Source: Patescibacteria group bacterium UBA910
GTDB taxonomy: Bacteria > Patescibacteriota > Minisyncoccia > Phycocordibacterales > DATDWN01
Direction of reading: 5' to 3'
Length of the DNA stretch: 8,300 nt
NCBI GenBank assembly: GCA_002294445.1
Contig: DBEI01000022.1
Coordinates: forward strand, 1,108-9,407
Shown here: piece by piece, positions 1-6,354 of the stretch
How positions within the stretch are numbered: position 1 is the first letter of the stretch
Layout of the letters: each line of letters opens with the position of its first letter
Notes under the pieces: generated by a model
The model's input: only the letters and a program-made list of their open reading frames with translations
Database searches by the model: none
What the model was told of the DNA's origin: nothing
Made by a program: the position numbers and the translations under genes

Positions 1-1
1 T

Positions 2-20
2 TCCAAGGGTAACCCTTGGA
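2..20. repeat. 19-bp perfect palindrome, copy 1
   Basis: TCCAAGGGTAACCCTTGGA is a perfect inverted repeat with 9-base arms around one central base. An identical copy begins 48 bp further on. It is followed on the plus strand by a T-rich stretch (TTTATTTTATT), so in plus-strand RNA it could act as a weak terminator hairpin for a gene entering from the left edge. Read in one plus frame, each copy encodes S-K-G-N-P-W, a peptide I associate with spurious ORFs in Parcubacteria; a dispersed repeat family is therefore likely, but that is inference. Confidence 0.75.
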
Positions 21-49
21 TTTATTTTATTACACCACATGTAAATCTT

Positions 50-68
50 TCCAAGGGTAACCCTTGGA
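50..68. repeat. 19-bp perfect palindrome, copy 2; likely plus-strand terminator
   Basis: This copy is identical to the palindrome at 2-20. It lies 4 bp beyond the recR stop codon and is followed on the plus strand by TTTTTT (69-74), the layout of an intrinsic terminator for a plus-strand gene converging on recR from outside the window. On the minus strand the bases after it are AAAGATTT, so it is a poorer terminator for recR itself. Its extra copy makes it look like a mobile or dispersed palindromic element reused as a terminator. Confidence 0.7.
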
Positions 69-72
69 TTTT

Positions 73-684
73 TTATATTCGGCTTTTGAGAGCGTTTTTT
101 ATAGTATCTGCGTCGGTGTATTCGAGTTCTGAACCAGTAGAAAGTCCACGACCAAGATGAGTGATCTTGATATGTGAAGAGAGTGGGTTGTTGTGTAGCA
201 CTCGTTCGATGTGTTCACGCGTATGCTCTCCTTCAGGATTGTAGTCGAGAGCGATAATAATCTCAGTCAGGCCTTTTGCTACTTTCTTTTCTACAAGTGA
301 TATAAGTTGTTTTTCTCGTATTTTTGTTTCTGGATTTTTTTCAAGCACAGGGAGGTTTCCTCCGAGAATAAAATAGTATCCATTGAATGCTCGTGTACGC
401 TCAATATTTTCAAAGTCGACATCTCGTGACACGATCATGAGGCTTGTATCATCACGTGAGGTGTCTCTACAAACTTGGCACAACGGAGAATGATCTTTAG
501 GGAAAAAACGAAAGCATGATTCGCAGGTGTGTATCTGATCTTTTATATCAGCAATCAGCCGAGACATTTCTTGTGTGTATCCTGCGTGTTTGGTAAGTAA
601 AAAATACACAAAACGCTTGGCTTGTCTCGGACCAATCCCTGGAAATTCTCTGAATAATTCTATAAGTTTATTAATACTATCCAT
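73..684 (-). CDS. recR: Recombination mediator protein RecR
   Basis: RecR works with RecO/RecF in loading RecA on gapped DNA in the cytoplasm. The 203-aa product has the usual family length. It has an N-terminal helix-hairpin-helix (residues 12-25, FPGIGPRQAKRF), a four-cysteine zinc finger (C54, C57, C69, C72 in CESC...CQVC), and a Toprim domain at about residues 80-180 with a Y-N-P-E-G-E-H-T segment corresponding to the family NP(T)xEGE motif. The tail LGRGLSTGSELEYTDADTI matches the RGL(P)xGxELEYxDxxT signature. The usual upstream partners dnaX and ybaB are absent; instead it follows dnaB on the same strand after a 210-bp gap. The ATG at 684 has no Shine-Dalgarno. A TACAAT box lies only 3 bases upstream of it, so a very short leader is possible. 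All motif residues are present, so the call is secure. Confidence 0.97.
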   Translation of the reverse strand: MDSINKLIELFREFPGIGPRQAKRFVYFLLTKHAGYTQEMSRLIADIKDQIHTCESCFRFFPKDHSPLCQVCRDTSRDDTSLMIVSRDVDFENIERTRAFNGYYFILGGNLPVLEKNPETKIREKQLISLVEKKVAKGLTEIIIALDYNPEGEHTREHIERVLHNNPLSSHIKITHLGRGLSTGSELEYTDADTIKNALKSRI

Positions 685-732
685 CGTATTGTATTTGTAT
701 TTTTTCCATCCCTATTTTTAGGAAGATTTTCT

Positions 733-896
733 AGTACTTTTTTAAAATATTCGCAGGCTTTTAATTCAAACAACAACAATTTTCTCTTGCTGTAAGCACA
801 TGCCCCTGTACTCAGGGGTGACCAAAGGGAATTTGCGGAAAGCAGAGAAAATTGTACCTTGTTTGATAAAAGACGAGTACATTTTTAAAAAGTACT
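733..896. ncRNA. Candidate structured RNA or hairpin element between dnaB and recR
   Basis: The dnaB-recR gap can fold into one long rod. Plus-strand coordinates of the pairs are 758-763 with 867-872 (CTTTTA/TAAAAG), 766-773 with 859-866 (TCAAACAA/TTGTTTGA), 776-787 with 844-855 (ACAATTTTCTCT/AGAGAAAATTGT), and 789-790 with 842-843. That is 28 bp interrupted only by small bulges. The apex holds a CCCCTG-TACT-CAGGGG hairpin (803-818) within an asymmetric internal loop. Outer arms AGTACTTTTTTAAAA (733-747) and TTTTAAAAAGTACT (883-896) are also nearly complementary, and the outermost one overlaps the dnaB stop. The size suits a 115-165-nt RNA, but I find no SRP-RNA core and cannot match it to a known family. 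It could also be a small inverted-repeat element. The strand is undecided; a minus transcript would follow the direction of dnaB and recR. Confidence 0.4.
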
Positions 897-2265
897 AAAA
901 ATCTTGGAACTCCTTGTCAGCCCCTCTATATTCCGCCTTATCAATGGACTGAAATGTTGCTTGTTTTGCATTGAAGTATAAGTCCACTTTTCCTGTCTCT
1001 CCGTTTCGGTGTTTTTCAATCAGGATTTCGGCAATGTTTGTGCGTTCAGACTCGTCTTTGTATTTGTCTTCACGGTGAATAAACATTACCACGTCCGCAT
1101 CCTGTTCAATAGATCCTGAGTCTCGGAGGTCTGAGAGGCGAGGACGACCTCCACGTTGTTCCACTGCTCGAGAAAGCTGTGAAAGTGCAAGTACGGGTAC
1201 TTCAAGCTCACGAGCGAGCTGTTTGAGTGAGCGTGAAATTTCGGTCACTTGTTGTACCACGTTATCTGATTTTGCATTGGTAGGTGCCATAAGTTGGAGG
1301 TAGTCCACCATAATCATGCCGAGGCCATGCTCAGATTTGAGACGTCGAGCAACAGAGCGCATTTTAATAATATTGTTTGCAGGTTGGTCGTCAATATAAA
1401 TAGGAGCTTTTGAAAGCTTGTCGAGGGATTCTCGAATTGATGCAAAATCTTGTTCTTGGTTGAGTTTACCAGTACGGAGTTTCCATGCATCTACGTTTGC
1501 TTGTGCAGCAAGCATACGGTCGACAAGCTGCTGAGAACTCATTTCAAGAGAGAAAATACCAACAGGCACATTATGTTCTACCGCTGCTTGTCGAGCAATA
1601 TCAAGTGCAAGAGAAGTCTTACCCATTGATGGTCGGGCTGCGAGAATGATAAGGTCTGCTTTTTGGAAACCTGCGAGTTTACTATCAATATCTTTAAAAC
1701 CAGTGGGAATACCACGCATTTCTTCTTTTGAGTTGTGAAGTCGGTCGAGACGCTCCCATGCTTCATGAAGTTCGTCTTTGAGTGGTACAAACTTATGGTG
1801 AGTTGATGTGTTGGTTACCTCAAACAGTTTTTTTTCTGCTTGATCGAGCACTTCCTCAAGTTCTCCTTCTTCTGCATAACCCAACCCCCCGATATGATCA
1901 GAGGCTTCAATAAGTCGACGCATCAAATGTTTTTTTTGCACTATTTGAGCATAGTACACAGCATTTGAAGAAGACGGAACAATATTTACGAGCTCTGCTA
2001 AGTATGCGCTCCCACCGATTGCTTCAAGTTTGTTTGTTTCTTTGAGACGTGAAGATAGGGAAAGGAGGTCGACCGGCTGTCGTTTGTTGAAAAGCTCAAG
2101 CATCATATCGTAAATAGTGCGATGACGCTCTGAGTAGAATGAATCGTTTTTAATGAGGTCCATAATATCGTACAGAATATCTGGACGAAGAAGTACGGAA
2201 CCAAGAAGGGCCATTTCTGCATCTATGTTTTGTGGTGGGATTCGAAGTCCTCTAATGTCTGCCAT
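895..2265 (-). CDS. dnaB: Replicative DNA helicase DnaB
   Basis: DnaB is the hexameric 5'-3' helicase that unwinds DNA at the replication fork and binds DnaG primase. The 456-aa product has the typical length and no intein. The N-terminal domain spans about residues 8-110 (PQNIDAEMALLGSVL is the family opening). The RecA-like ATPase domain spans about 180-440, with Walker A ARPSMGKTS at 210-218, the catalytic Glu in FSLEMS (E241), Walker B MIMVDYLQL at 318-326, a sensor-like ALSQLSR at 360-366, and the arginine-finger region EKHRNGETG at 417-425 (R420). The ATG at 2265 fits because the extended -10 TGTTACAAT lies exactly six bases upstream and the protein then begins at the family-conserved start; there is no Shine-Dalgarno. 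It is the first gene after a terminator and so is probably separately transcribed. Its TAG stop sits inside an AGTAC palindrome at 876-896. Confidence 0.98.
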   Translation of the reverse strand: MADIRGLRIPPQNIDAEMALLGSVLLRPDILYDIMDLIKNDSFYSERHRTIYDMMLELFNKRQPVDLLSLSSRLKETNKLEAIGGSAYLAELVNIVPSSSNAVYYAQIVQKKHLMRRLIEASDHIGGLGYAEEGELEEVLDQAEKKLFEVTNTSTHHKFVPLKDELHEAWERLDRLHNSKEEMRGIPTGFKDIDSKLAGFQKADLIILAARPSMGKTSLALDIARQAAVEHNVPVGIFSLEMSSQQLVDRMLAAQANVDAWKLRTGKLNQEQDFASIRESLDKLSKAPIYIDDQPANNIIKMRSVARRLKSEHGLGMIMVDYLQLMAPTNAKSDNVVQQVTEISRSLKQLARELEVPVLALSQLSRAVEQRGGRPRLSDLRDSGSIEQDADVVMFIHREDKYKDESERTNIAEILIEKHRNGETGKVDLYFNAKQATFQSIDKAEYRGADKEFQDF

Positions 2266-2280
2266 GGAGATATTGTAACA
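2266..2280 (-). promoter_or_regulatory. Leaderless-type promoter of dnaB
   Basis: On the minus strand the bases TG-T-TACAAT (2280-2272) form an extended -10 box. Six bases (ATCTCC) separate it from the dnaB ATG, so transcription is expected to begin at or next to the start codon. No good -35 box is visible, which fits an extended -10 promoter. A short inverted repeat, CACTC-N6-GAGTG (2279-2294), overlaps the upstream edge and could be an operator. Confidence 0.55.
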
Positions 2281-2321
2281 CTCACCTCAGAGTGACGACT
2301 ACTTGAAAAAAGTTTATATCT

Positions 2322-2356
2322 TGTGTGTAAAGTGGGGATAAAGAAAATTATACACA
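2322..2356. promoter_or_regulatory. Cluster of DnaA-box-like 9-mers upstream of dnaB
   Basis: Three sites resemble the DnaA box TTATNCACA within 35 bp: TTATACACA (2348-2356, plus strand, a full match), TTATCCCCA (2341-2333, minus strand, one mismatch) and TTACACACA (2330-2322, minus strand, one mismatch). The first overlaps a minus-strand TGTGTATAAT that itself looks like an extended -10 box for a longer dnaB transcript. DnaA control of dnaB is a hypothesis only; AT-rich DNA with GTGTG runs could give such matches by chance. Confidence 0.3.
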
Positions 2357-2394
2357 AAAACCCGCAAGCGGGTCTTTGTAGCACATCTTGCGGG
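2356..2394 (-). terminator. Intrinsic terminator after the corA-cysS-2404 gene string
   Basis: In minus-strand RNA, CCCGCAAG (2394-2387) can pair with CTTGCGGG (2368-2361) through an 18-base loop, and the stem is followed directly by TTTTT (2360-2356). A shorter alternative hairpin, CCCG-CTTG-CGGG (2372-2361), shares the 3' arm. It ends transcripts from the membrane-protein gene before the dnaB promoter region. Confidence 0.75.
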
Positions 2395-2403
2395 GGGGGG
2401 TGA

Positions 2404-2685
2404 TCATCTAAGCACGTATGTCTTTATGAAATCACTTAACCATTTTTTGTCTTGAACGTTGTAGGTGGTAATCCACATCACCAGATTTGAGGCGCATACG
2501 ACAATCCAGCCTGAGATTTTCATAAAAATCGTGAGGCCTTCATCAGGTATTGACCTGAATATTATCCAGGTGGCGACAAATGAGGTGATGCTCAGTAACG
2601 CAACTGCTATGGTGGAAAAATACACTCCACACACGAATGCAATTACGCATACAATAATTCCAATCATCGGTAGTACAAGTGCCAT
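2404..2685 (-). CDS. Small three-helix membrane protein, function unknown
   Basis: I do not recognise this 93-aa protein. It is strongly hydrophobic, with likely transmembrane helices at about residues 5-22, 25-44 and 54-76, separated by a short polar loop (RSIPDEG, 44-50) and ending in a basic, aromatic tail (DKKWLSDFIKTYVLR). No catalytic or metal-binding motif is visible apart from scattered cysteines within the helices (C13, C19, C64). The start is well supported: minus-strand AGGAGA lies 6 bases upstream of the ATG, the only clear Shine-Dalgarno in the window. It follows cysS by 49 bp on the same strand and is closed by the terminator at 2394-2356. Codon use does not stand out from its neighbours. 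A G9 run (2392-2400) lies 3 bp beyond its TGA stop. It is probably a real gene of unknown role. Confidence 0.75.
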   Translation of the reverse strand: MALVLPMIGIIVCVIAFVCGVYFSTIAVALLSITSFVATWIIFRSIPDEGLTIFMKISGWIVVCASNLVMWITTYNVQDKKWLSDFIKTYVLR

Positions 2686-2691
2686 ATAGGG

Positions 2692-2732
2692 TCTCCTGAC
2701 AAGTAATATACAATATATTATATAAAAAGCAA
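2692..2732 (-). promoter_or_regulatory. Possible promoter and Shine-Dalgarno of the 93-aa membrane protein
   Basis: On the minus strand TTGCTT (2732-2727) and TATATT (2710-2705) are separated by 16 bases, a plausible -35/-10 pair, and AGGAGA (2697-2692) is a well-spaced ribosome binding site for the ATG at 2685. The gene could thus be expressed apart from cysS. The gap is very AT-rich, so the -10 is not unique. Confidence 0.4.
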
Positions 2733-2734
2733 TA

Positions 2735-4123
2735 TTAGCGTTTTTCTACCTTTGTCCCTTCTGAAGTATCTAATACTTCAAAACCAAGTGCTTCGATTTG
2801 AGTACGAAGTGAGTCTGAAAGCTCAAAATCTTTGTTTTCGCGAGCAGTATTACGAGCGAGGATGAGCTCCTGGACTTCAAGAGGAATTTCGATTTCCGGC
2901 TGTGTGTGTAAATTGAGTCCAAGCACTGCATCAAAAGAAAGAATAAGAGCTTTTTTGTCTTGGAAACTCAACGAAGTATCTTTTATAATTTCCCACACAA
3001 GTGCCAGAGCTTTTGGTGTATCAAGGTTGTCGTTGATATGTTCTGTAAATTTCTGTCGATGAGCAACGAGGTGGCTTTGATCGGCAATATGTTCCATATC
3101 TTCTGTGTTATGAATGAATCGTCGAAGACGTTTGAGTGCAGTCTCCGCACTGGTGAGTGCTTCAAAACTAAACTCCATAGGTGAAGAGTAGTGAGAGGTG
3201 AACAGAAGGTAGCGGTACGCAAGGGGATCAAAACCTTTTTCAATAAGCGTTGAAACTTTGATAAAGTTATCACCTGACTTTGCCATTTTTTCTCCAGTAG
3301 TGTTGAGAAATGCATTGTGCATCCAGTAATGTGCAAATTTGTGTCCAGAGCATACAGACTGAGCGATTTCATTGTTGTGGTGTACGGGGACGTGGTCAAT
3401 TCCTCCTGTGTGAATATCAAATTCATCACCGAGATATTTTATCGACATCGCTGAACACTCAATATGCCAACCAGGGAAACCAACACCCCATGGGCTTTGC
3501 CACTCTTGTTGTCTTTTTTCTCCTTCTCCTGAAAATTTCCAGAGAGCAAAGTCGGTAAGATTTCTTTTCTCTGAATTTTCACCAATACGCGCGCCTTCTT
3601 CGAGACCTGCGAGGTGTATGTTTCCAAGCTTTCCATAGTCAGGAAATTTTGCAGTATCAAAGTATACGCCATCAGAGGTGGTGTACGTAAAACCTTGTTT
3701 TTCAAGGTCTTGTATCATCGCTATTTGTTCAGGAATATGCTCGGTTGCTTTCGGGAAAGTAATATGAGCAGGATTAATACCAAGTGCTTCAAGGTCTTTC
3801 ATGAAAGCATTGGTATAGAAAAGAGTGATTTGGTGTGCGGTCATGCCTTGTGTGCGCGCCATTTTTTCTACTTTGTCTTCGCCAGTATCACCATCGCTCG
3901 TAAGGTGTCCTACATCTGTAATATTCATCACTTGCTTTACTGTGTAGCCGTTCCATTCAAACATCCTGCGGAGCGTGTCTGCAAACACAAAGCTTCGCAT
4001 GTTGCCAATGTGTGCATAGTTGTAGACGGTTGGTCCACAGTTATACATTGAAACAACACCGGGTTGTATCGGAGTAAATAGTTCATCTTTGCCTGTATAT
4101 GTGTTGTGAAGATAAATATCCAT
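2735..4123 (-). CDS. cysS: Cysteinyl-tRNA synthetase
   Basis: This class I aminoacyl-tRNA synthetase charges tRNA-Cys with cysteine in the cytoplasm. At 462 aa it is full length. The signatures are YNCGPTVY (27-34) with zinc ligand C29; the HIGH-type motif in the form HIGN (38-41); GWHIECSAMS (218-227) with zinc ligand C223; the IHTGGIDHVPVHHNNEIAQ segment (237-255) with zinc ligands H248 and E252; and the KMSKS-type loop in the form KMAKS (279-283). The C-terminal anticodon-binding region is present (NDNLDTPKALALVWEI; ENKDFELSDSLRTQIEALGF). HIGN and KMAKS are deviations but keep the essential residues. The ATG lies 9 bp after the corA stop with only a weak GAAG upstream, so translation is probably coupled to corA within one operon. 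Confidence 0.98.
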   Translation of the reverse strand: MDIYLHNTYTGKDELFTPIQPGVVSMYNCGPTVYNYAHIGNMRSFVFADTLRRMFEWNGYTVKQVMNITDVGHLTSDGDTGEDKVEKMARTQGMTAHQITLFYTNAFMKDLEALGINPAHITFPKATEHIPEQIAMIQDLEKQGFTYTTSDGVYFDTAKFPDYGKLGNIHLAGLEEGARIGENSEKRNLTDFALWKFSGEGEKRQQEWQSPWGVGFPGWHIECSAMSIKYLGDEFDIHTGGIDHVPVHHNNEIAQSVCSGHKFAHYWMHNAFLNTTGEKMAKSGDNFIKVSTLIEKGFDPLAYRYLLFTSHYSSPMEFSFEALTSAETALKRLRRFIHNTEDMEHIADQSHLVAHRQKFTEHINDNLDTPKALALVWEIIKDTSLSFQDKKALILSFDAVLGLNLHTQPEIEIPLEVQELILARNTARENKDFELSDSLRTQIEALGFEVLDTSEGTKVEKR

Positions 4124-4132
4124 AACTTCAGA

Positions 4133-5041
4133 TTAAAGCCATTTTTTAGTACGCGCAATGATAATCATGCAGAGAGCTACCGTAATCATTAGGCCAAGGA
4201 TAATATAAAAACCCATAGGATTTTCATGGAATGGTGTTGTTACGTCCATTGCAAAGAGTCCTGAAATAAATGTAAGCGGGAGTGTGATAAATGCAAGGAC
4301 AGTCAGTGTTTTTATGGTCTCGTTTTGTTTTGTGGAAAGGAGAGAGTTGTTCGTCTCGCGTAGTTCTCGAAGTATTTCGGTGTTTGCATGTATAAGATCT
4401 CGAAGACGATGGTACTCGAGAAGTATCGCATCTATATCTTCTGTAAATTTTTTACCAAGTATGTGTCCACCACCATCTCTAAGAAAATCAAGAATCTCTC
4501 TGTGCGAATCAGTTATTTTTTTGAATTCAAGTAATGTTCTGATTGCTTCAGAAATTTCAAATACCATTTCTTTTTCATTTCCTTCAAATATTTCTTCTGT
4601 GATACTTTCACTCCATGATTCTATGTATGCAAGTTCTTCGTTTATTCCTGCGTATAATTCTCTAAAGAGGAGACCAAATATGTGGTGGCCAGTAGAATCA
4701 AAATTTTTTGATAGGATTTCCTCCACCTCCAATTCTTTAGATAGTTTATGAAGTGCGTCTACTGTATCGTAGTGTACAGTGAGAAGAAAATTTTTGCCGA
4801 TGACAAAATCAATTTCTTGTTTGAGTTTGTTGCTGTGGGTGTGTTTAAATACAGGGAAATGAAGAATAAGGTAAATGTATTCTTTATGGAATTCAATCCG
4901 TGATTTTGGTGTAGGAGAACCGATTTCTCTTGCAACATATGGATCTAGATCATAGTCAGCTATAATAGACTCAAATTCTTCTGTTGTGCCATGATCAATG
5001 TCGATCCATACTTCTTTGTTCCAAGTGTGTTTTTGTATCAT
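4133..5041 (-). CDS. corA: CorA-family divalent cation transporter with altered pore motif
   Basis: CorA proteins are pentameric inner-membrane channels for Mg2+ and related cations. The 302-aa product has the family layout: a soluble alpha/beta N-terminal domain (about 1-120, including IYLILHFPVF and DFVIGKNFLLTVHY), a long helical stalk (about 120-240, ending TNNSLLSTKQNETIKTLTVL) and two C-terminal transmembrane helices (about 243-263 and 277-296), with a basic cytoplasmic end (RTKKWL). The signature GMN at the end of the first helix is not intact: the aligned residues in ISGLFAMDV are A264-M265-D266. The Asn of GMN is important for Mg2+ selection in studied CorAs, so substrate or even transport is uncertain. 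It is the promoter-proximal gene of the string continuing into cysS. The ATG is set by an extended -10 exactly six bases upstream. Confidence 0.9.
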   Translation of the reverse strand: MIQKHTWNKEVWIDIDHGTTEEFESIIADYDLDPYVAREIGSPTPKSRIEFHKEYIYLILHFPVFKHTHSNKLKQEIDFVIGKNFLLTVHYDTVDALHKLSKELEVEEILSKNFDSTGHHIFGLLFRELYAGINEELAYIESWSESITEEIFEGNEKEMVFEISEAIRTLLEFKKITDSHREILDFLRDGGGHILGKKFTEDIDAILLEYHRLRDLIHANTEILRELRETNNSLLSTKQNETIKTLTVLAFITLPLTFISGLFAMDVTTPFHENPMGFYIILGLMITVALCMIIIARTKKWL

Positions 5042-5075
5042 ATGTCTAGTATATCAAGACATTATATTCATTCAA
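5042..5075 (-). promoter_or_regulatory. Leaderless-type promoter of corA (and cysS)
   Basis: On the minus strand TTGAAT (5075-5070) precedes TATACT (5053-5048) by 16 bases. The -10 is extended (TG-A-TATACT, from 5056), and AGACAT then separates it from the corA ATG. The geometry is the same as for dnaB and rplI and predicts an mRNA starting at the start codon. It should drive corA and cysS together. Confidence 0.6.
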
Positions 5076-5118
5076 AGGTTTTCAACATCACATATTCGCC
5101 AAAGAGTGAATTGGTGTG

Positions 5119-5133
5119 TAATAATAAAAAACA
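5119..5133 (+). promoter_or_regulatory. Possible leaderless-type -10 of the S41 protease gene
   Basis: TAATAA (5122-5127) lies exactly six bases before the ATG at 5134, the offset seen at five other starts in the window. The match is weaker: the preceding dinucleotide is TA instead of TG and the last base is A. No Shine-Dalgarno is present in the A-rich leader. It is divergent from the corA promoter across a 92-bp gap. Confidence 0.35.
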
Positions 5134-6354
5134 ATGAAAGAAAAACTTCGCGCACATGCAAATATTATCAGTGTTTTTATCGTTGTTCTTGCGGTTACCT
5201 TTTTACTTGGTTTTAAGACTGGTGAATACAATGTATCCCAGATGGCACTCGTGAGCGGAGTCGATCATAAAAATGCCCCTACAAATCTAGATTTTGATAC
5301 TTTTTGGAAAGCATGGAATGTGATAAATGAAAAATATGTCCCAACTACTTCTAGCACCACACCAACAGATCAAGAGAAAGTATGGGGGGCTATACAGGGT
5401 CTGGCTGCATCAACAGGTGACCCGTATACAGTCTTTTTCCCTCCTGTAGAAGCAAAAGCATTTGGAGAGCAAATCAGTGGCGCATTTGAAGGTGTGGGAA
5501 TGGAAGTGGATGTAAAAGACGGTATTCTTACAGTTATTGCACCACTGAAAGACACTCCGGCATATAAAGCAGGTATTAAGGCAGGGGATAAAATTATTGG
5601 TATAGATAAAAAGACTACGCAGGGTATAAATACTGTGGAAGCAATTAAACGTATTAAAGGTCCAAAAGGTACCACTGTAACTTTCTCAATTATTCGTGGT
5701 ACAAGCACTGAACCAATTGAGATATCCGTAGTGAGAGATGTGATCAATGTGCCTGCAATGAAGACTGAAACAATTGGTGATGTATTTGTGATCCGTATGT
5801 ATTCATTCTCAGCACAATCTGCAGATGAGTTTAGAAAAGCACTTCGATCGTTTGTAGAATCAGGTAAATACAAACTGGTCCTTGATCTTCGAGGTAACCC
5901 TGGTGGATATCTTGAGGCTGCGGTAGATATAGCAAGTTGGTTTCTACCTTCTGGAAAACTTATTGTATCTGAACAATCAAAAAATCTGGCATTTGGCAAC
6001 GAATATCGTAGCCGAGGATACAATATATTTAGTGATAAATTAAAATTCGCTATCCTTATCGACGGTGGTTCAGCATCTGCATCTGAGATTTTGGCTGGAG
6101 CGTTGTCTGAACAAGGTAAGGCTGTATTAGTTGGTAAAAAATCATATGGTAAAGGATCTGTACAGGAACTTGTAGAAATCACGCCACAAACATCACTGAA
6201 GGTGACGATTGCGAAATGGCTTACTCCAAACGGACATTCGATCTCTAAAGCTGGTATCGAGCCACAGATTGATGTTGATTTTGATGTAGAAAAGTTTAAA
6301 GCAACAGGGGAAGACAGTCAGCTTAAGCGTGCGATTGAAGAACTTGACAAATAG
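5134..6354 (+). CDS. S41 family C-terminal processing peptidase (CtpA/Prc type)
   Basis: Members of this family are membrane-tethered Ser/Lys proteases that trim or degrade envelope proteins from their C termini. The 406-aa product has an N-terminal signal anchor (hydrophobic 11-26 after MKEKLRAHAN), a PDZ domain at about 115-190 (GVGMEVDVKDGILTVIAPL, with AGIKAGDKIIGID) and a C-terminal peptidase core. The core contains LDLRGNPGG (250-258), GGSASASEI (311-319) with nucleophile S315, and GKKSYGKGSVQE with general base K340; the 25-residue spacing matches that of E. coli Prc. The tail WLTPNGHSISKAGIEPQIDV is also typical. The protein should act outside the cytoplasmic membrane. It appears singly transcribed, divergent from corA. 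The last codons overlap a TTGACA that may serve the small ORF downstream. Confidence 0.95.
   Translation: MKEKLRAHANIISVFIVVLAVTFLLGFKTGEYNVSQMALVSGVDHKNAPTNLDFDTFWKAWNVINEKYVPTTSSTTPTDQEKVWGAIQGLAASTGDPYTVFFPPVEAKAFGEQISGAFEGVGMEVDVKDGILTVIAPLKDTPAYKAGIKAGDKIIGIDKKTTQGINTVEAIKRIKGPKGTTVTFSIIRGTSTEPIEISVVRDVINVPAMKTETIGDVFVIRMYSFSAQSADEFRKALRSFVESGKYKLVLDLRGNPGGYLEAAVDIASWFLPSGKLIVSEQSKNLAFGNEYRSRGYNIFSDKLKFAILIDGGSASASEILAGALSEQGKAVLVGKKSYGKGSVQELVEITPQTSLKVTIAKWLTPNGHSISKAGIEPQIDVDFDVEKFKATGEDSQLKRAIEELDK

Noticed and set aside
1..110. Plus-strand open frame through both palindromes reading SKGNPW twice
   Set aside because: No start codon signal, and it runs antisense into recR; the repeated peptide is a by-product of the repeated palindrome.
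733..896. SRP (4.5S) RNA in the dnaB-recR gap
   Set aside because: Size and rod shape fit and recR is a common neighbour, but neither strand has the conserved helix 8 core (CAGG internal loop opposite AGCAG, closed by a GGAA/GNRA tetraloop). The GCGGAAAGCAG on the plus strand is only a superficial match.
895..2265. Intein in dnaB
   Set aside because: DnaB is a common intein host, but at 456 aa the Walker A, Walker B and arginine-finger segments are continuous at normal spacing.
2465..2689. 74-aa plus-strand ORF opposite the 93-aa membrane protein
   Set aside because: The minus-strand frame has a good Shine-Dalgarno, membrane helices and a terminator in place; the plus frame has none of these.
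2983..3429. 148-aa ORF in another frame of cysS, and similar ORFs at 3439-3705 and 3614-4051
   Set aside because: They overlap the intact cysteinyl-tRNA synthetase frame and show no domain features.
4284..4751. 155-aa plus-strand ORF antisense to corA
   Set aside because: It is Ser/Arg-rich antisense of a recognised coding region, with no promoter or start signal.
5370..6182. 270-aa minus-strand ORF inside the protease gene
   Set aside because: The plus strand encodes an intact S41 protease with all catalytic motifs; the antisense frame is rich in Ser, Pro and Ile without domains, as expected of a shadow.
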